The translations under genes were made by a program, and so were the position numbers. Below the pieces are notes generated by a model. That model was not told the DNA's origin, ran no database searches, and worked only from the letters and a program-made list of their open reading frames with translations. From Agromyces cerinus (lineage in GTDB: Bacteria > Actinomycetota > Actinomycetes > Actinomycetales > Microbacteriaceae): a stretch of 64,000 bases of DNA. The stretch is taken from the NCBI RefSeq assembly GCF_016907835.1, contig NZ_JAFBCT010000001.1:2666001-2730000 (forward strand). The letters are read 5' to 3'. Of this stretch, positions 1 to 8,693 are shown piece after piece. Position 1 is the stretch's first letter. Each line of letters starts with the position of its first letter.

Positions 1-341
1 GCGAGACCCTCGCCCGCGTGGGCGACAAGTGGAGCATGCTCGTCATCGGGGTGCTGCACGACGGCCCCCTGCGATTCACCGAACTGCAGCGCAAGGTCGA
101 CGGCATCTCGCACCGCATGCTCACCCAGACCGTGCGCAGCCTCGAGCGCGACGGCCTGGTCACGCGCACGAGCTACCCCGAGATCCCGCCCCGGGTCGAA
201 TACGCGGCGACGGCGCTCGGCCGTTCGCTCTCGGTGCCCGTCATCGAGCTCGCCCGCTGGGCGGCCGCGCACCACGACGACATCCTCGACGCCCGCGAGG
301 CGTTCGACGACGAGCACGAGGCCTCCGCAGCACTTCGATAG
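1..341 (+). CDS. HxlR-family transcriptional regulator, 5'-truncated by window edge
   Basis: The first complete codon in frame is at base 3; the reading frame is open to the window edge, so the true start lies outside. The visible protein opens with ETLARVGDKWSMLVIG, which is the conserved N-terminal helix of HxlR/MarR-like winged-helix regulators (normally I-G-x-K-W-T-x-L-I-L), followed by the recognition-helix segment FTELQRKVDGISHRMLTQTV and the wing residues LERDGLVTRTSYPEIPPRVEY. HxlR proteins are DNA-binding one-component regulators, often redox or electrophile responsive. The next gene lies downstream on the same strand with an 8-bp inverted repeat between them, so this protein probably controls the flavoprotein gene. 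Only the extreme N-terminus is missing. Confidence 0.93.
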   Translation, partial: ETLARVGDKWSMLVIGVLHDGPLRFTELQRKVDGISHRMLTQTVRSLERDGLVTRTSYPEIPPRVEYAATALGRSLSVPVIELARWAAAHHDDILDAREAFDDEHEASAALR

Positions 342-370
342 CCGAGGCGTATCGTCGCGACGTTATATAT

Positions 371-390
371 GCATTGGAGTAATCCAATGC
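371..390. promoter_or_regulatory. Perfect inverted repeat, candidate HxlR operator
   Basis: GCATTGGA, four-base spacer GTAA, then TCCAATGC: perfect 8-bp arms. It directly follows an AT-rich TTATATAT stretch (363-370) that could be a -10 element, and lies between the HxlR gene and the flavoprotein gene. Position and symmetry suit a dimeric winged-helix operator; binding is inferred. Confidence 0.5.
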
Positions 391-410
391 GCGAATCTAG
401 CGTGGACGCC

Positions 411-2171
411 ATGAGCACCCCGAGCCACTCAGGCAGCACCCCTTCAGAGCGCCAGATCTCCACCAACGTCCTCGTGATCGGCACCGGCGGCTCCGGCCTG
501 CGCGCCGCCATCGAGCTCGCAGAGGCGGGCGTCGACGTGCTCGCCCTCGGCAAGCGCCCCAAGTCCGACGCGCACACCTCGCTCGCGGCCGGCGGCATCA
601 ACGCCGCCCTCGCCACGATGGACGCCGACGACAGCTGGCAGCAGCACGCCGCCGACACCCTCAAGGAGAGCTACCTGCTCGCCGACCCGCGCACCGTCGT
701 CACGGTCACGGAGGGCGCCGCGCGCGGCATCGACGACCTCGAGCGTTACGGCATGCCCTTCGCACGTGAAGACGACGGCCGCATCTCGCAGCGCTTCTTC
801 GGCGCGCACACTTACCGTCGCACCGCGTTCGCAGGCGACTACACCGGGCTCGAGATCCAGCGCACGCTCGTCAACCGGGCCGCGCAGTTGAAGGTGCCGA
901 TCCTCGACACGGTCTACGTGACCCGCATCCTCGTGAACGACGACGGAGCGGTGTTCGGCGCCTACGGCTTCGACCTCGAAGACGGCACCCGCTACCTCAT
1001 CCACGCCGACGCGGTGATCCTCGCGGCCGGCGGCCACAACCGCATCTGGCGGCGCACCTCGTCGCGGCGCGACGAGAACACGGGCGACTCGTTCCGCCTC
1101 GCCGTCGAGGCGGGCGGGCGGCTGCGCGACCCCGAGCTCGTGCAGTTCCACCCCTCGGGCATCATCGAGCCCGAGAACGCGGCGGGCACCCTCATCAGCG
1201 AGGCGGCCCGCGGCGAGGGCGGCATCCTCACCAACGGCCTCGGCGAGCGCTTCATGCACAAGTACGATCCCGAGCGCCTCGAACTCTCGACCCGCGATCG
1301 CGTGGCCCTCGCCTGCTACACCGAGATCAAGGAGGGGCGCGGCACCCCCAACGGCGGTGTCTGGCTGGATGTCTCGCACCTGCCCCGCGAGACGATCATG
1401 TCTCGCCTCCCCCGCGTCTACCAGACCATGCTCGAGCTGCAGATGCTCGACATCACGAAGGAGCCGATCGAGATCGCGCCCACCGCGCACTACTCGATGG
1501 GCGGCGTGTGGGTGCGCCCCGACGACCACGGCACGGATGTCCCGGGCCTCTACGCCATCGGCGAGGCATCCTCGGGCCTGCACGGCGCGAACCGGCTGGG
1601 CGGCAACTCGCTCATCGAGCTGCTCGTCTTCGGCCGCATCGTGGGACAGGCCGCTGCGGCCTACTCTGCGTCGCTCGACGCGCAGACGCGGTCCGCGGCC
1701 GCGGTGCAGACCGCGCGCGACGAGATCGCGGGGCTGCTCGCCTCCGACGGCACCGAGAACGTGCGCGCCCTGCAGCGCGCCATCCGCGACACCATGACCG
1801 AGCACGCCGGCGTCGTGCGCGACGAGGCCGGCCTCCTCGCCGGGCTCGCCGAGCTCGACGCGATCGAGTCCCGCATTGCCGACATCGGCGTGCACCCCGA
1901 CATCGCCGGCTACCAGGACCTGGCGCACGCCTTCGATCTCAAGTCGGCCGCGCTCGCCGCGCGCGCGACCCTCGCTGCGGCGCTCGAACGCCGCGAGACC
2001 CGCGGCTGCCACAACCGCAGCGACTACCCCGAGACGGATGCCGCACTGCAGGTGAACCTCGTCTGGTCGCCGTCCACCGGCGTGACGCGCGAGTCGATCC
2101 CGCCGATCCCCGACGAGATCGCGGCGCTCATGCGCGACGAGGTCTCGGTGGCCGGAAAGCTCGTGGAGTAG
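411..2171 (+). CDS. FAD-dependent oxidoreductase, succinate dehydrogenase/fumarate reductase flavoprotein type
   Basis: This 586-aa protein belongs to the SdhA/FrdA/NadB flavoprotein family. It has the N-terminal dinucleotide fold GTGGSGLRAAIELAEAG, the flavin segment DAHTSLAAGGINAAL with a His where SdhA/FrdA attach FAD covalently (NadB lacks it), the QFHPSGI and ARGEGGIL substrate-site segments, LSTRDRVA with the catalytic Arg, AHYSMGG, and GANRLGGNSL near the FAD. All dicarboxylate-site residues expected of SdhA/FrdA therefore appear present. No iron-sulphur or membrane-anchor subunit lies nearby, so it is a stand-alone member; an L-aspartate oxidase-like or fumarate reductase-like role are both possible. 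An upstream in-frame ATG at 369 would put the inverted repeat at 371-390 inside the gene, so the ATG at 411 is preferred. Confidence 0.85.
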   Translation: MSTPSHSGSTPSERQISTNVLVIGTGGSGLRAAIELAEAGVDVLALGKRPKSDAHTSLAAGGINAALATMDADDSWQQHAADTLKESYLLADPRTVVTVTEGAARGIDDLERYGMPFAREDDGRISQRFFGAHTYRRTAFAGDYTGLEIQRTLVNRAAQLKVPILDTVYVTRILVNDDGAVFGAYGFDLEDGTRYLIHADAVILAAGGHNRIWRRTSSRRDENTGDSFRLAVEAGGRLRDPELVQFHPSGIIEPENAAGTLISEAARGEGGILTNGLGERFMHKYDPERLELSTRDRVALACYTEIKEGRGTPNGGVWLDVSHLPRETIMSRLPRVYQTMLELQMLDITKEPIEIAPTAHYSMGGVWVRPDDHGTDVPGLYAIGEASSGLHGANRLGGNSLIELLVFGRIVGQAAAAYSASLDAQTRSAAAVQTARDEIAGLLASDGTENVRALQRAIRDTMTEHAGVVRDEAGLLAGLAELDAIESRIADIGVHPDIAGYQDLAHAFDLKSAALAARATLAAALERRETRGCHNRSDYPETDAALQVNLVWSPSTGVTRESIPPIPDEIAALMRDEVSVAGKLVE

Positions 2172-2227
2172 CCCTCTCGCGGCCCAGCGTTCGCACTCTT
2201 GCCGCCCTCCCTGCTTTGGGTCTATGG

Positions 2228-2240
2228 TGAGCACTGCTCA
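2228..2240. promoter_or_regulatory. Small palindrome upstream of the 1199-aa protein gene
   Basis: TGAGCA, one base, TGCTCA: perfect 6-bp arms about 75 bp before the start of the three-gene operon at 2316. A TTGCCG-17-CTATGG promoter-like pair precedes it (about 2200-2228). It is a possible operator; support is only positional. Confidence 0.25.
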
Positions 2241-2315
2241 TGTATGGGCGACGCGACGTGATCCTGAACTCTGCTTCTCACCGGTCGCCCTCAAGCTGTT
2301 CTGGGGGGAACGCAC

Positions 2316-5300
2316 GTGGCCACGTCGAGATTGCCCGCCGAAGGATCGTCACGCCCGCTCATCGAGATCGACGACCGGGTCTCGCCGTTCATCCGGGGTG
2401 CGACTCCCCGACTCGATCCACTCGATGCGGCCACCGTTCGCCTCCTGAAATCTGATGACGCGCTCGCGGCCGCCGTGGCCGAGAGTCGCGTGCTCGCCGC
2501 CACTCATTTCTCCGATCGCCTCAACGAGCTCATCAAGGATCCGTCGTTCGACCTCGGCACCCTGCTCACGACGACGTTGCCGGGGCAGCTCACCGGGCAG
2601 CTCGTCGATCCTGCGGGCCTCCCGGCGAAGCGACTCCGGGTGTCGATCGCCAAGCCGTTCCCGAGCGGAGCCGGCCCCGGCTCCTCCATCACCGGCGACG
2701 ACGGATCCTTCGCGATCCGTGTGCCCGAGGACGTTCGAACGGTCACCGGTGTCACGAACATCGTGCTGCGCGTCGTCGGCGCCGTGAAGACGACCGACCT
2801 CGACGTGAAGTTCGCCGACATCGACGGCACGGGCTCGGTCGGCGTCCTGAGCCTGCCCGCCGCCCTCGAACCGCTCCCGGTGCCCGTCGTCGCACAGCTC
2901 GCCGACATCGTCACCGGGCTCGATACGCCCGGCGATGCCGGATCGCCCGCGGCCGCAACCGGCACTCAGCCCGCACTCGAGCTCGGCACGGATGTCTGCA
3001 CCCAGGTGTTCCGAAGCGACATGTCGTTCGACCGCTTCCCGTACGGCGTCCTCGTGCGCCTCGTCGAACCACGGCCGAGTGTGGGCGCCCTCGCCGTGCA
3101 ACTGACGCGCGGGAACCGGAAGGTGCTCGTCTCCGCGGCGTTCCTCGCGACACTCGGCAAGGACAATCGCCCGTACGCGCACGCCGAGCGACTGCCGATC
3201 GACCAGCCCGTGAGCGTCGACGCCTTCCGCGACGGCGTCGCCGGCATCACCCCCGGGGGCCGAGGGAGTGCCGCGTCGACGGTGCCGATCGCGGGCACCC
3301 TGGGCCTCGGCTACATCGTGCACATGGCCCAGCGCTGGACTCCGATGGGGCTCTCACTCGGCGACCTGGTGTACTCGCTGCCGCTGGCTCCGGGTGAACA
3401 GCAGCGCATCGCGATCGTCGACCGGCGCGCCACGAGCTCGGTGACCGACACCGAGCGGCTCGAAGCCCGCGAGACGATGGCGTTCCGCGAGCGCGACGAC
3501 GCCTCGACCCGTGCGACGTTCGAGTCGGGCATGCGCGAGAAGGCCGAGGGCGGCAGCTCGTTCCACACCGACTCCGAGTCGTCGTCGTGGGGCGCGGCCG
3601 GCGGCATCGGCTTCGCACTCGGCCCGATCGCGATCGGCGGGGGCGCGGCCGGCGGCGGCGGCAGCGCGAACGCCAACGGCTCCACCAACAACTGGATGAG
3701 CGGCGTGCGCAATTACACGTCGACGGCAGCGCAGGCCTCGCACGCCTCCGTGGAACGTTCCGCGAGCTCGACGCGCAGCCTGCAACGGATGGGCATGCGC
3801 CTCGCCTCGGCATCCGAGCGCAACGAGGTCGTCACGAAGGTCATCGCGAACCACAACCGCACGCACGCGCTCACCATGCAGTACTGGGAGGTGCTGCGCC
3901 TCTTCGACGTGCGCTCCACGGTCGAGGGCGTGTCACTCGTGTGCTTCGTTCCGCTCGATCCCGTGCGGTTCCTTCCTCCCGGGGAGTCGATCTCGCTGAC
4001 GGATGCCTCGTTGTCGCGTACCGACGTGCTGCGCCGGTATTCGCAGCTGCTGAACTACTCGGACACCCTGCGCCGCGTGATCGAACGCCCGTATCGCAAG
4101 GGCCTCGCCGTGCTCGAGGAATTCGCGTCCGATCCGCGCGCCGGCGTGCAGTCACCATCCGACTCGGCGACGAACATCGTCAGCGTGCACCTGCAGGGCA
4201 CCTTCCTCCCGTTCGAAGACGTGCGGGTCACCCTGCTCGCAACCGGCGGACGCCGCCTCGGACCGTACCCCGTGCCGACCGGCGGCATCGACGGCCTGCC
4301 CTCGTCGTCGGATGCCTCCCAGGCGTTCGCCTCCGAGGCGGAACTGATCGCGTACCTGCGTCGCCGCCGGGACGGCGCGGCCTCCGTGATCAGCCGGAGC
4401 GTCGCGCTGCCCGAGTGGCTCGCCCGCACCGACGTGATCGGCGTCGAGATCAACCGCCAGTTCCGCGACATCCGCTATCACTTCGCCTCGACCGCGAGCT
4501 CTGAGATCGCGCGCCTGAAGGCGATCGGCTTCTCGGGCTTCGACGGCATCATCGACAAGCTCGTCGCGAACGCGACGCCCGCCCGTGACGTCGTGCTCAC
4601 GCCCGAGCGACTGGAGGCCGAGGTCGGCGGGGTGAATCTCGTGCGAGTGCGCGCAGCGCTCGCCGAGCCGTCGGTGTCGCTCAACGACACGATCCCGGCC
4701 GGCCACATGTACCTCGACGAGTACCTCGGCGGCGGCGAGTTCGGCACGGCGCCGTTGCCGTTCTCGGCCACCCAGCTTCCGCCCGAGTTGCGGTACGCGG
4801 CGATCCTCGAGATCGAGAAGGCGCTGCAACACGCGATCGCCAACACGGTGAGCTACTCGAAGGCGATCTGGATGTCGCTCACGCCCGAGGAACGCGTGAT
4901 GCTGCTCGAGGGCTACACGATCGGCACGGCCGACGGCGTCGCGGACGACAGTCAGACGATTCCGCTGCTGGCCTGCGTCGCGAACGAGCTGCTCGGTTTC
5001 TACGGCAACTCGATGGTGCTGCCGTTCATGATCCCCGCGCCGCTCGTCGCCAAGCGCAAGGAGGTCGACGGGGTCGAGTTCACGACGGCATCCGTGCAGG
5101 ACGCCCTGACGAGGTACCACACGACCGGGTTCTCACCGCCGGTCTCGACCATCGCACTGCCGACGCGTGGTGTGCTGGGAGAGGCCGTGCTCGGGCACTG
5201 CCCGTCGGCCGAGAAGATCGACCTCACCCGGTTCTGGAACTGGCAGGACTCGCCCACCGAGGATGCGACCGCGATCGAAGCGGTGACGATGCCGAACAGC

Positions 5301-5915
5301 TCGCTCACCCAGGGTCTGCAGGCCCCGTCGACGCTGTCGACGATCGCGCCGGCGATCCAGAACTTCAGCACCTCCGGGCCTGCGAGCGACTTCAGCGTGC
5401 TGGCGGAGCTGGTGAAGGCCGGCGCCGCAGCGAAGGGCTTCGACGTGGCATCCCTCACCGGATCGTCGGCCCTTGCCGACCTCGTGAAGGCGACCCTGTC
5501 GACCGCGGAATCCGCACGGAAGGATGCACTCGCGGGCGCACAGGCGATGGCCTCGAAGGCGATGGACTCGATCCCGGACGTCATCGCCGCGAAGGCCGGA
5601 AAGGCCGCTGCCGGCGACAAGGGCAAGGAAGAGGAGAAGCCGGCGCAGACCGCCGACGCCCCGACGGTCAGCGAGCTGACGCCGGCGCACGGCAAGGCCG
5701 GCGACAAGCTCGCGGTCATCGGCACCAAACTCACGGGTGCCACCAAGGCGACCGTGGGCGGCAAGCCGCTCGGCAACCTCAAGGTCGTCGACGACACCCG
5801 GATCGAGGGCGACGTACCGCCGGGAGTGCCGCCGGGCGCGGTCGACGTGCTCGTCACGACCCCGAAGGGCGTCAGCACGGCGTCCACCAAGTCGAAGTTC
5901 ACGATCGACGCGTAG
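2316..5915 (+). CDS. Large multidomain protein of unknown function with C-terminal IPT/TIG domain
   Basis: The GTG start at 2316 follows a clear GGGGGGAA ribosome-binding site. The 1199-aa product has no signal peptide or membrane segment. Residues about 90-180 look like a carboxypeptidase-regulatory-like beta-sandwich (LTGQLVDPAG ... DDGSFAIRVPE). Residues about 340-410 contain a polar helical stretch, followed by a Gly/Ala/Ser-rich low-complexity segment (about 428-458, GGGAAGGGGSANANGS). The middle is alpha/beta with no fold I recognise; residues about 950-980 hold a striking motif (LPTRGVLGEAVLGHC ... FWNWQDSP). A Lys/Glu-rich linker (about 1095-1112) leads to an IPT/TIG immunoglobulin-like domain (about 1115-1198). 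It heads an operon with the next two genes (gaps of 9 and 7 bp). Not a known enzyme; it could be a scaffold or a surface/particle component. Function unknown. Confidence 0.85.
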   Translation: MATSRLPAEGSSRPLIEIDDRVSPFIRGATPRLDPLDAATVRLLKSDDALAAAVAESRVLAATHFSDRLNELIKDPSFDLGTLLTTTLPGQLTGQLVDPAGLPAKRLRVSIAKPFPSGAGPGSSITGDDGSFAIRVPEDVRTVTGVTNIVLRVVGAVKTTDLDVKFADIDGTGSVGVLSLPAALEPLPVPVVAQLADIVTGLDTPGDAGSPAAATGTQPALELGTDVCTQVFRSDMSFDRFPYGVLVRLVEPRPSVGALAVQLTRGNRKVLVSAAFLATLGKDNRPYAHAERLPIDQPVSVDAFRDGVAGITPGGRGSAASTVPIAGTLGLGYIVHMAQRWTPMGLSLGDLVYSLPLAPGEQQRIAIVDRRATSSVTDTERLEARETMAFRERDDASTRATFESGMREKAEGGSSFHTDSESSSWGAAGGIGFALGPIAIGGGAAGGGGSANANGSTNNWMSGVRNYTSTAAQASHASVERSASSTRSLQRMGMRLASASERNEVVTKVIANHNRTHALTMQYWEVLRLFDVRSTVEGVSLVCFVPLDPVRFLPPGESISLTDASLSRTDVLRRYSQLLNYSDTLRRVIERPYRKGLAVLEEFASDPRAGVQSPSDSATNIVSVHLQGTFLPFEDVRVTLLATGGRRLGPYPVPTGGIDGLPSSSDASQAFASEAELIAYLRRRRDGAASVISRSVALPEWLARTDVIGVEINRQFRDIRYHFASTASSEIARLKAIGFSGFDGIIDKLVANATPARDVVLTPERLEAEVGGVNLVRVRAALAEPSVSLNDTIPAGHMYLDEYLGGGEFGTAPLPFSATQLPPELRYAAILEIEKALQHAIANTVSYSKAIWMSLTPEERVMLLEGYTIGTADGVADDSQTIPLLACVANELLGFYGNSMVLPFMIPAPLVAKRKEVDGVEFTTASVQDALTRYHTTGFSPPVSTIALPTRGVLGEAVLGHCPSAEKIDLTRFWNWQDSPTEDATAIEAVTMPNSSLTQGLQAPSTLSTIAPAIQNFSTSGPASDFSVLAELVKAGAAAKGFDVASLTGSSALADLVKATLSTAESARKDALAGAQAMASKAMDSIPDVIAAKAGKAAAGDKGKEEEKPAQTADAPTVSELTPAHGKAGDKLAVIGTKLTGATKATVGGKPLGNLKVVDDTRIEGDVPPGVPPGAVDVLVTTPKGVSTASTKSKFTIDA

Positions 5916-5924
5916 GAGCTCGCC

Positions 5925-6896
5925 ATGGCCGACTCACCTGCCGACACCGCCGAGGACCGCGCACTCGATGCGCTGATCTCGGTCATCCAGACCGCCTCGG
6001 GACCGGCGGTCGCCGAGGCGCAGGCGCTGCTGCTGCGCCGGCTCGCACTCGACGGCGACATCATCCCCTCGCGGCTCCCCCCGCCGAAGAACATCACCGA
6101 GGTCGGCGGCTACCTCAATATGCTCGAGACGGTCGGCCAGCGAAGGTCGATCCCCGACGTGCTCGCGGGTGCACTCGGCATCGCAAGCGCATCCGCCCGG
6201 TCGTTCGCGGCGAAGGCGGCACCGCTCACCTTCACCGCAGTCGACAACGACCGGCCCGTGGGCGCAGCATCCGTCACTGCACCGTCGACCGTGTTGGTGA
6301 GAGCAGATCTCGCGACGGGCATCATCGCGGCGAAGGCGGCCCTGCACGAGTTCGGAGCGGTGCTGCCGCTGTGGTCGCCGCCCGTGACACCGACGGTGTC
6401 CGGCTCGACCGACGTGCTCACGGTGCTCGGGCGGCGCCTGCACGTGCTCCCGACTGCAGCGCTCACCGATCCCGCGACCGACAGCATCGTGCTCGCGCAC
6501 AATCTCGACGGCCTTCCCGCCTTCGCGGTGATGGCGAGACCGGATGCCGCGGCCGCCCCGACCGCGACGCTCGCCGACCTCGACGTCGAGGCGGCGGCGT
6601 TCGATGCCGCGACCGGCGCACCGATCATTGTGCAACTCGGCCTCACCAAGCTCGTCGGCATCGCCCCGATCCTCGCCGCGAACGGCTGGCTGACCGCCGC
6701 GGGAACCCCGCCCGTGACACGGTCGGACCTCTCCTGGGCCGCGCTGTCAAGCACCGCGGGACTCGTGCCGGGGGTCACGCGACTCCGCGACGAGCTCGAA
6801 CTCCTTCATCTCTCCGATGCGATCGCGGACTCGCCCTTCGCTCAGCGAGTCGACCAGCTCTGGAACGGCACCGACTTCGTCGACGCCGGCTCGTGA
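5925..6896 (+). CDS. Hypothetical protein, middle gene of the unknown operon
   Basis: The ATG at 5925 lies 9 bp after the preceding stop, with GGAG overlapping that stop as ribosome-binding site. The 323-aa product is rich in Ala, Leu, Thr and Val with no signal peptide or obvious membrane helix. The N-terminal 60 residues are helical and contain LPPPKNITEVGGYLNML, a distinctive conserved-looking segment; the rest alternates short beta-strands and loops (for example LGRRLHVLPTAAL and IVQLGLTKLVGIAPILAANGW). I do not recognise a family. The tight spacing on both sides says it works with the 1199-aa and the amidase-like proteins. Confidence 0.8.
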   Translation: MADSPADTAEDRALDALISVIQTASGPAVAEAQALLLRRLALDGDIIPSRLPPPKNITEVGGYLNMLETVGQRRSIPDVLAGALGIASASARSFAAKAAPLTFTAVDNDRPVGAASVTAPSTVLVRADLATGIIAAKAALHEFGAVLPLWSPPVTPTVSGSTDVLTVLGRRLHVLPTAALTDPATDSIVLAHNLDGLPAFAVMARPDAAAAPTATLADLDVEAAAFDAATGAPIIVQLGLTKLVGIAPILAANGWLTAAGTPPVTRSDLSWAALSSTAGLVPGVTRLRDELELLHLSDAIADSPFAQRVDQLWNGTDFVDAGS

Positions 6897-6903
6897 TACG
6901 ACC

Positions 6904-7977
6904 ATGGCCGCGATGAAGCGCGCCGACGCGGTCGCGTATGCGAAGAACCACTGGTTCCGGCCGACCGACGACAACCTCGTCTGGGCGAAGAGCTTCGCGA
7001 TCAACGTCGTCACCCTCAAGGCATCGCTGCTCGCGAAGAAGAAGGTGGAAGCCGATTGGGAGCCCGTCTTCCTGCGCAAGATCGCGACGGATGTCAGCAC
7101 GGGCACCCCGGGTGAGGCCGACGGACTGTACTTCGTCGATCCCGCCCATGTCGGCACGAAGTTCCTCGAGAAGGACATTCCCGCCAGCGATCGATTCCTG
7201 GCTCACGACTGGTTCGGCACGGCGGGAGTGCCGGGCAGCCCGGGCGGCCTGAACGACTGCACCGCCTACGTCTCGCACTGCCTCGTCGCGGGCGGCGTCA
7301 CCTACCTCGGGCCGTCGTCACCCGGTGACGTGTGGCCCACACGGGGCGCCCAGCAGATCTACAACCTGCTCTCGGAGCGTCCGGCCACGCAGGTCAAGCG
7401 CCTCACCAACATGGCCGGCGAGGCCGACGTCGAGCTGGTCTTCAAGGCGCTCGCCCACATCGTGAAACCCGGCGACGTACTGACGTTCGCGCGGAACGGC
7501 CGCAACGGCCACTGCGGCATGCTCGTCACGGTCGACTCGACGACGGGTGACGCACGGATGACCTGTCACTCCACGCTCGACCACGCCGACCTGCCCGGCG
7601 AGGGCACCTGGCAGATCCGCACGACCCCGGAGCATCCGTTCGTGAGCGTGCTGCACTTCAGTCACGACGACCCGCCGCTCGGTGCGCTGACGGCACTCGC
7701 CGGCTGGTGGACCGTGACGATGGGCTCTTCGACGTACTACTACTTCCTCCTGCAGGGCGGAGGATGCCGCTGGGTCTCGAAGAAGCCGACCGGAGCGGGC
7801 GCGCCGGGCTCGCCGAAGGGAAGAGGGCATTGGTTCGCCGGCACGACGGCCGACAGCATCGTGATCGCGTGGGAGTCGGGCACCGTCGACGAGGTGACGC
7901 TCGCCGCCGACAAGAAATCATTCACCGGCAAGGAGAATCGGACGGCAGCGCTCACCGGCGCCGTCGGAGTCGCGTGA
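6904..7977 (+). CDS. NlpC/CHAP-like (putative amidase) domain protein
   Basis: The 357-aa product has a Cys-His hydrolase signature: GGLNDCTAYVSHCL (Cys near residue 119) resembles the N-D-C-x-x-(Y/F)-V-S-x-C nucleophile motif of the putative amidase (amidase_6) and CHAP clans, and NGHCGMLV (His near 204) supplies the partner His after a PGDVLTF segment typical of CHAP/NlpC folds. Such domains cut peptidoglycan peptides or amides. The C-terminal 100 residues (about 255-357) form a separate beta-rich region ending in a Trp-rich repeat. There is no signal peptide, so export, if any, would be non-Sec. An in-frame ATG at 6817 would overlap the preceding gene by 80 bp, so the ATG at 6904, 7 bp after the previous stop, is chosen. 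Confidence 0.75.
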   Translation: MAAMKRADAVAYAKNHWFRPTDDNLVWAKSFAINVVTLKASLLAKKKVEADWEPVFLRKIATDVSTGTPGEADGLYFVDPAHVGTKFLEKDIPASDRFLAHDWFGTAGVPGSPGGLNDCTAYVSHCLVAGGVTYLGPSSPGDVWPTRGAQQIYNLLSERPATQVKRLTNMAGEADVELVFKALAHIVKPGDVLTFARNGRNGHCGMLVTVDSTTGDARMTCHSTLDHADLPGEGTWQIRTTPEHPFVSVLHFSHDDPPLGALTALAGWWTVTMGSSTYYYFLLQGGGCRWVSKKPTGAGAPGSPKGRGHWFAGTTADSIVIAWESGTVDEVTLAADKKSFTGKENRTAALTGAVGVA

Positions 7978-8023
7978 CGCGCATCGGAGCGCATCGAGTC
8001 GCGCGCACTCGCCGGCGACGACG

Positions 8024-8055
8024 AAGGGCCGGACGCCCCGCGGCATCCGGCCCTT
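8024..8055. terminator. Bidirectional hairpin terminator
   Basis: AAGGGCCGGA and TCCGGCCCTT form perfect 10-bp arms around a 12-base GC-rich loop that can itself pair GCC/GGC. It sits between convergent genes ending at 7977 and 8065, with CTT/AAG ends giving short T-tracts on either strand. Confidence 0.8.
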
Positions 8056-8064
8056 CACCCACGA

Positions 8065-8544
8065 TCAGTACTTCGAGATCGTGACGTAGCCGGGCGAACC
8101 AGAGGCCGGCTTCTCGACGTAGCATCCCGCGTCGTACGCGGCCTGCCACGCCGTGCGCTTGGCCGCGCTCGCAGTCGAGTAGGCGAAGTTGACCTGGCCG
8201 GCGTACGAGCAGAGCGTGTTCCACGTGTTGCGGCCGACGATGCCGTCGGACGTGATGTGCACCCAGCTCTGGAACTTGCGCACCTGCGACTCGGTGGCGG
8301 GACCGAACGAGTTGTCGACGGCGAGGGCGCTGCCCAGACCGTACGTCGCCTGCACCCCGTTCATCATTCGCTGGATCTGGCCGATGCACGACGCGTAGCC
8401 GCCGCGCGAGTACTGGTAGGCCGTGCAGCCCTTGCCGGTCGTTCCGCTGTACGCCGTCGCCGCGGTCGCCGGGGCGATGGCGCAGAGCCCCGCGATCGCG
8501 AGCGCCACCGCGCCGCCGGCGATCCCCCTCTTGAGCTTCTTCAT
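8065..8544 (-). CDS. Secreted peptidoglycan-binding domain protein
   Basis: The ATG at 8544 is preceded by GGGGAAG at a good distance; a further in-frame ATG at 8559 lacks this site. The 159-aa product starts with a Sec signal peptide (MKKLKRGIAGG, hydrophobic core ALAIAGLCAIAP, cleavage near ATAATA). The mature part contains a PG_binding_1-like helical repeat (QIQRMMNGV ... AVDNSFGPATESQVRKFQSW ... DGIVGRNTWNTLC) and several Cys that may form disulphides. It likely binds cell wall peptidoglycan outside the membrane. It converges on the amidase-like gene; a functional tie to that operon is possible but unproven. Confidence 0.85.
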   Translation of the reverse strand: MKKLKRGIAGGAVALAIAGLCAIAPATAATAYSGTTGKGCTAYQYSRGGYASCIGQIQRMMNGVQATYGLGSALAVDNSFGPATESQVRKFQSWVHITSDGIVGRNTWNTLCSYAGQVNFAYSTASAAKRTAWQAAYDAGCYVEKPASGSPGYVTISKY

Positions 8545-8693
8545 CTGCGTCTTCCCCATTCACTGCTCGGCGGGCGCCCCAACGGCCCCGGACTGGTCGG
8601 CGCGTCTGCGCGCGCACCGATCACACCACGCCGGGCAGGCTCCGGAGAATGGGCAGCACTCCCCATCGCCCGTTCGAGCCGGGCGAGTCACGC

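Noticed and set aside
444..2234. Long antisense ORFs, for example 444-2234 minus, 18473-20530 plus, 21314-24217 plus and 32387-35662 plus
   Set aside because: They are mirror frames of strongly supported genes (flavoprotein, nrdE, GH101, mms/MFS region), Arg/Ala/Val-rich with no family motifs; a known artefact of high GC content.
2316..8544. Prophage or tailocin remnant
   Set aside because: No capsid, tail, integrase or lysis genes and no flanking attachment repeats; codon use looks like the neighbours. The operon is kept as an unknown, not called phage.
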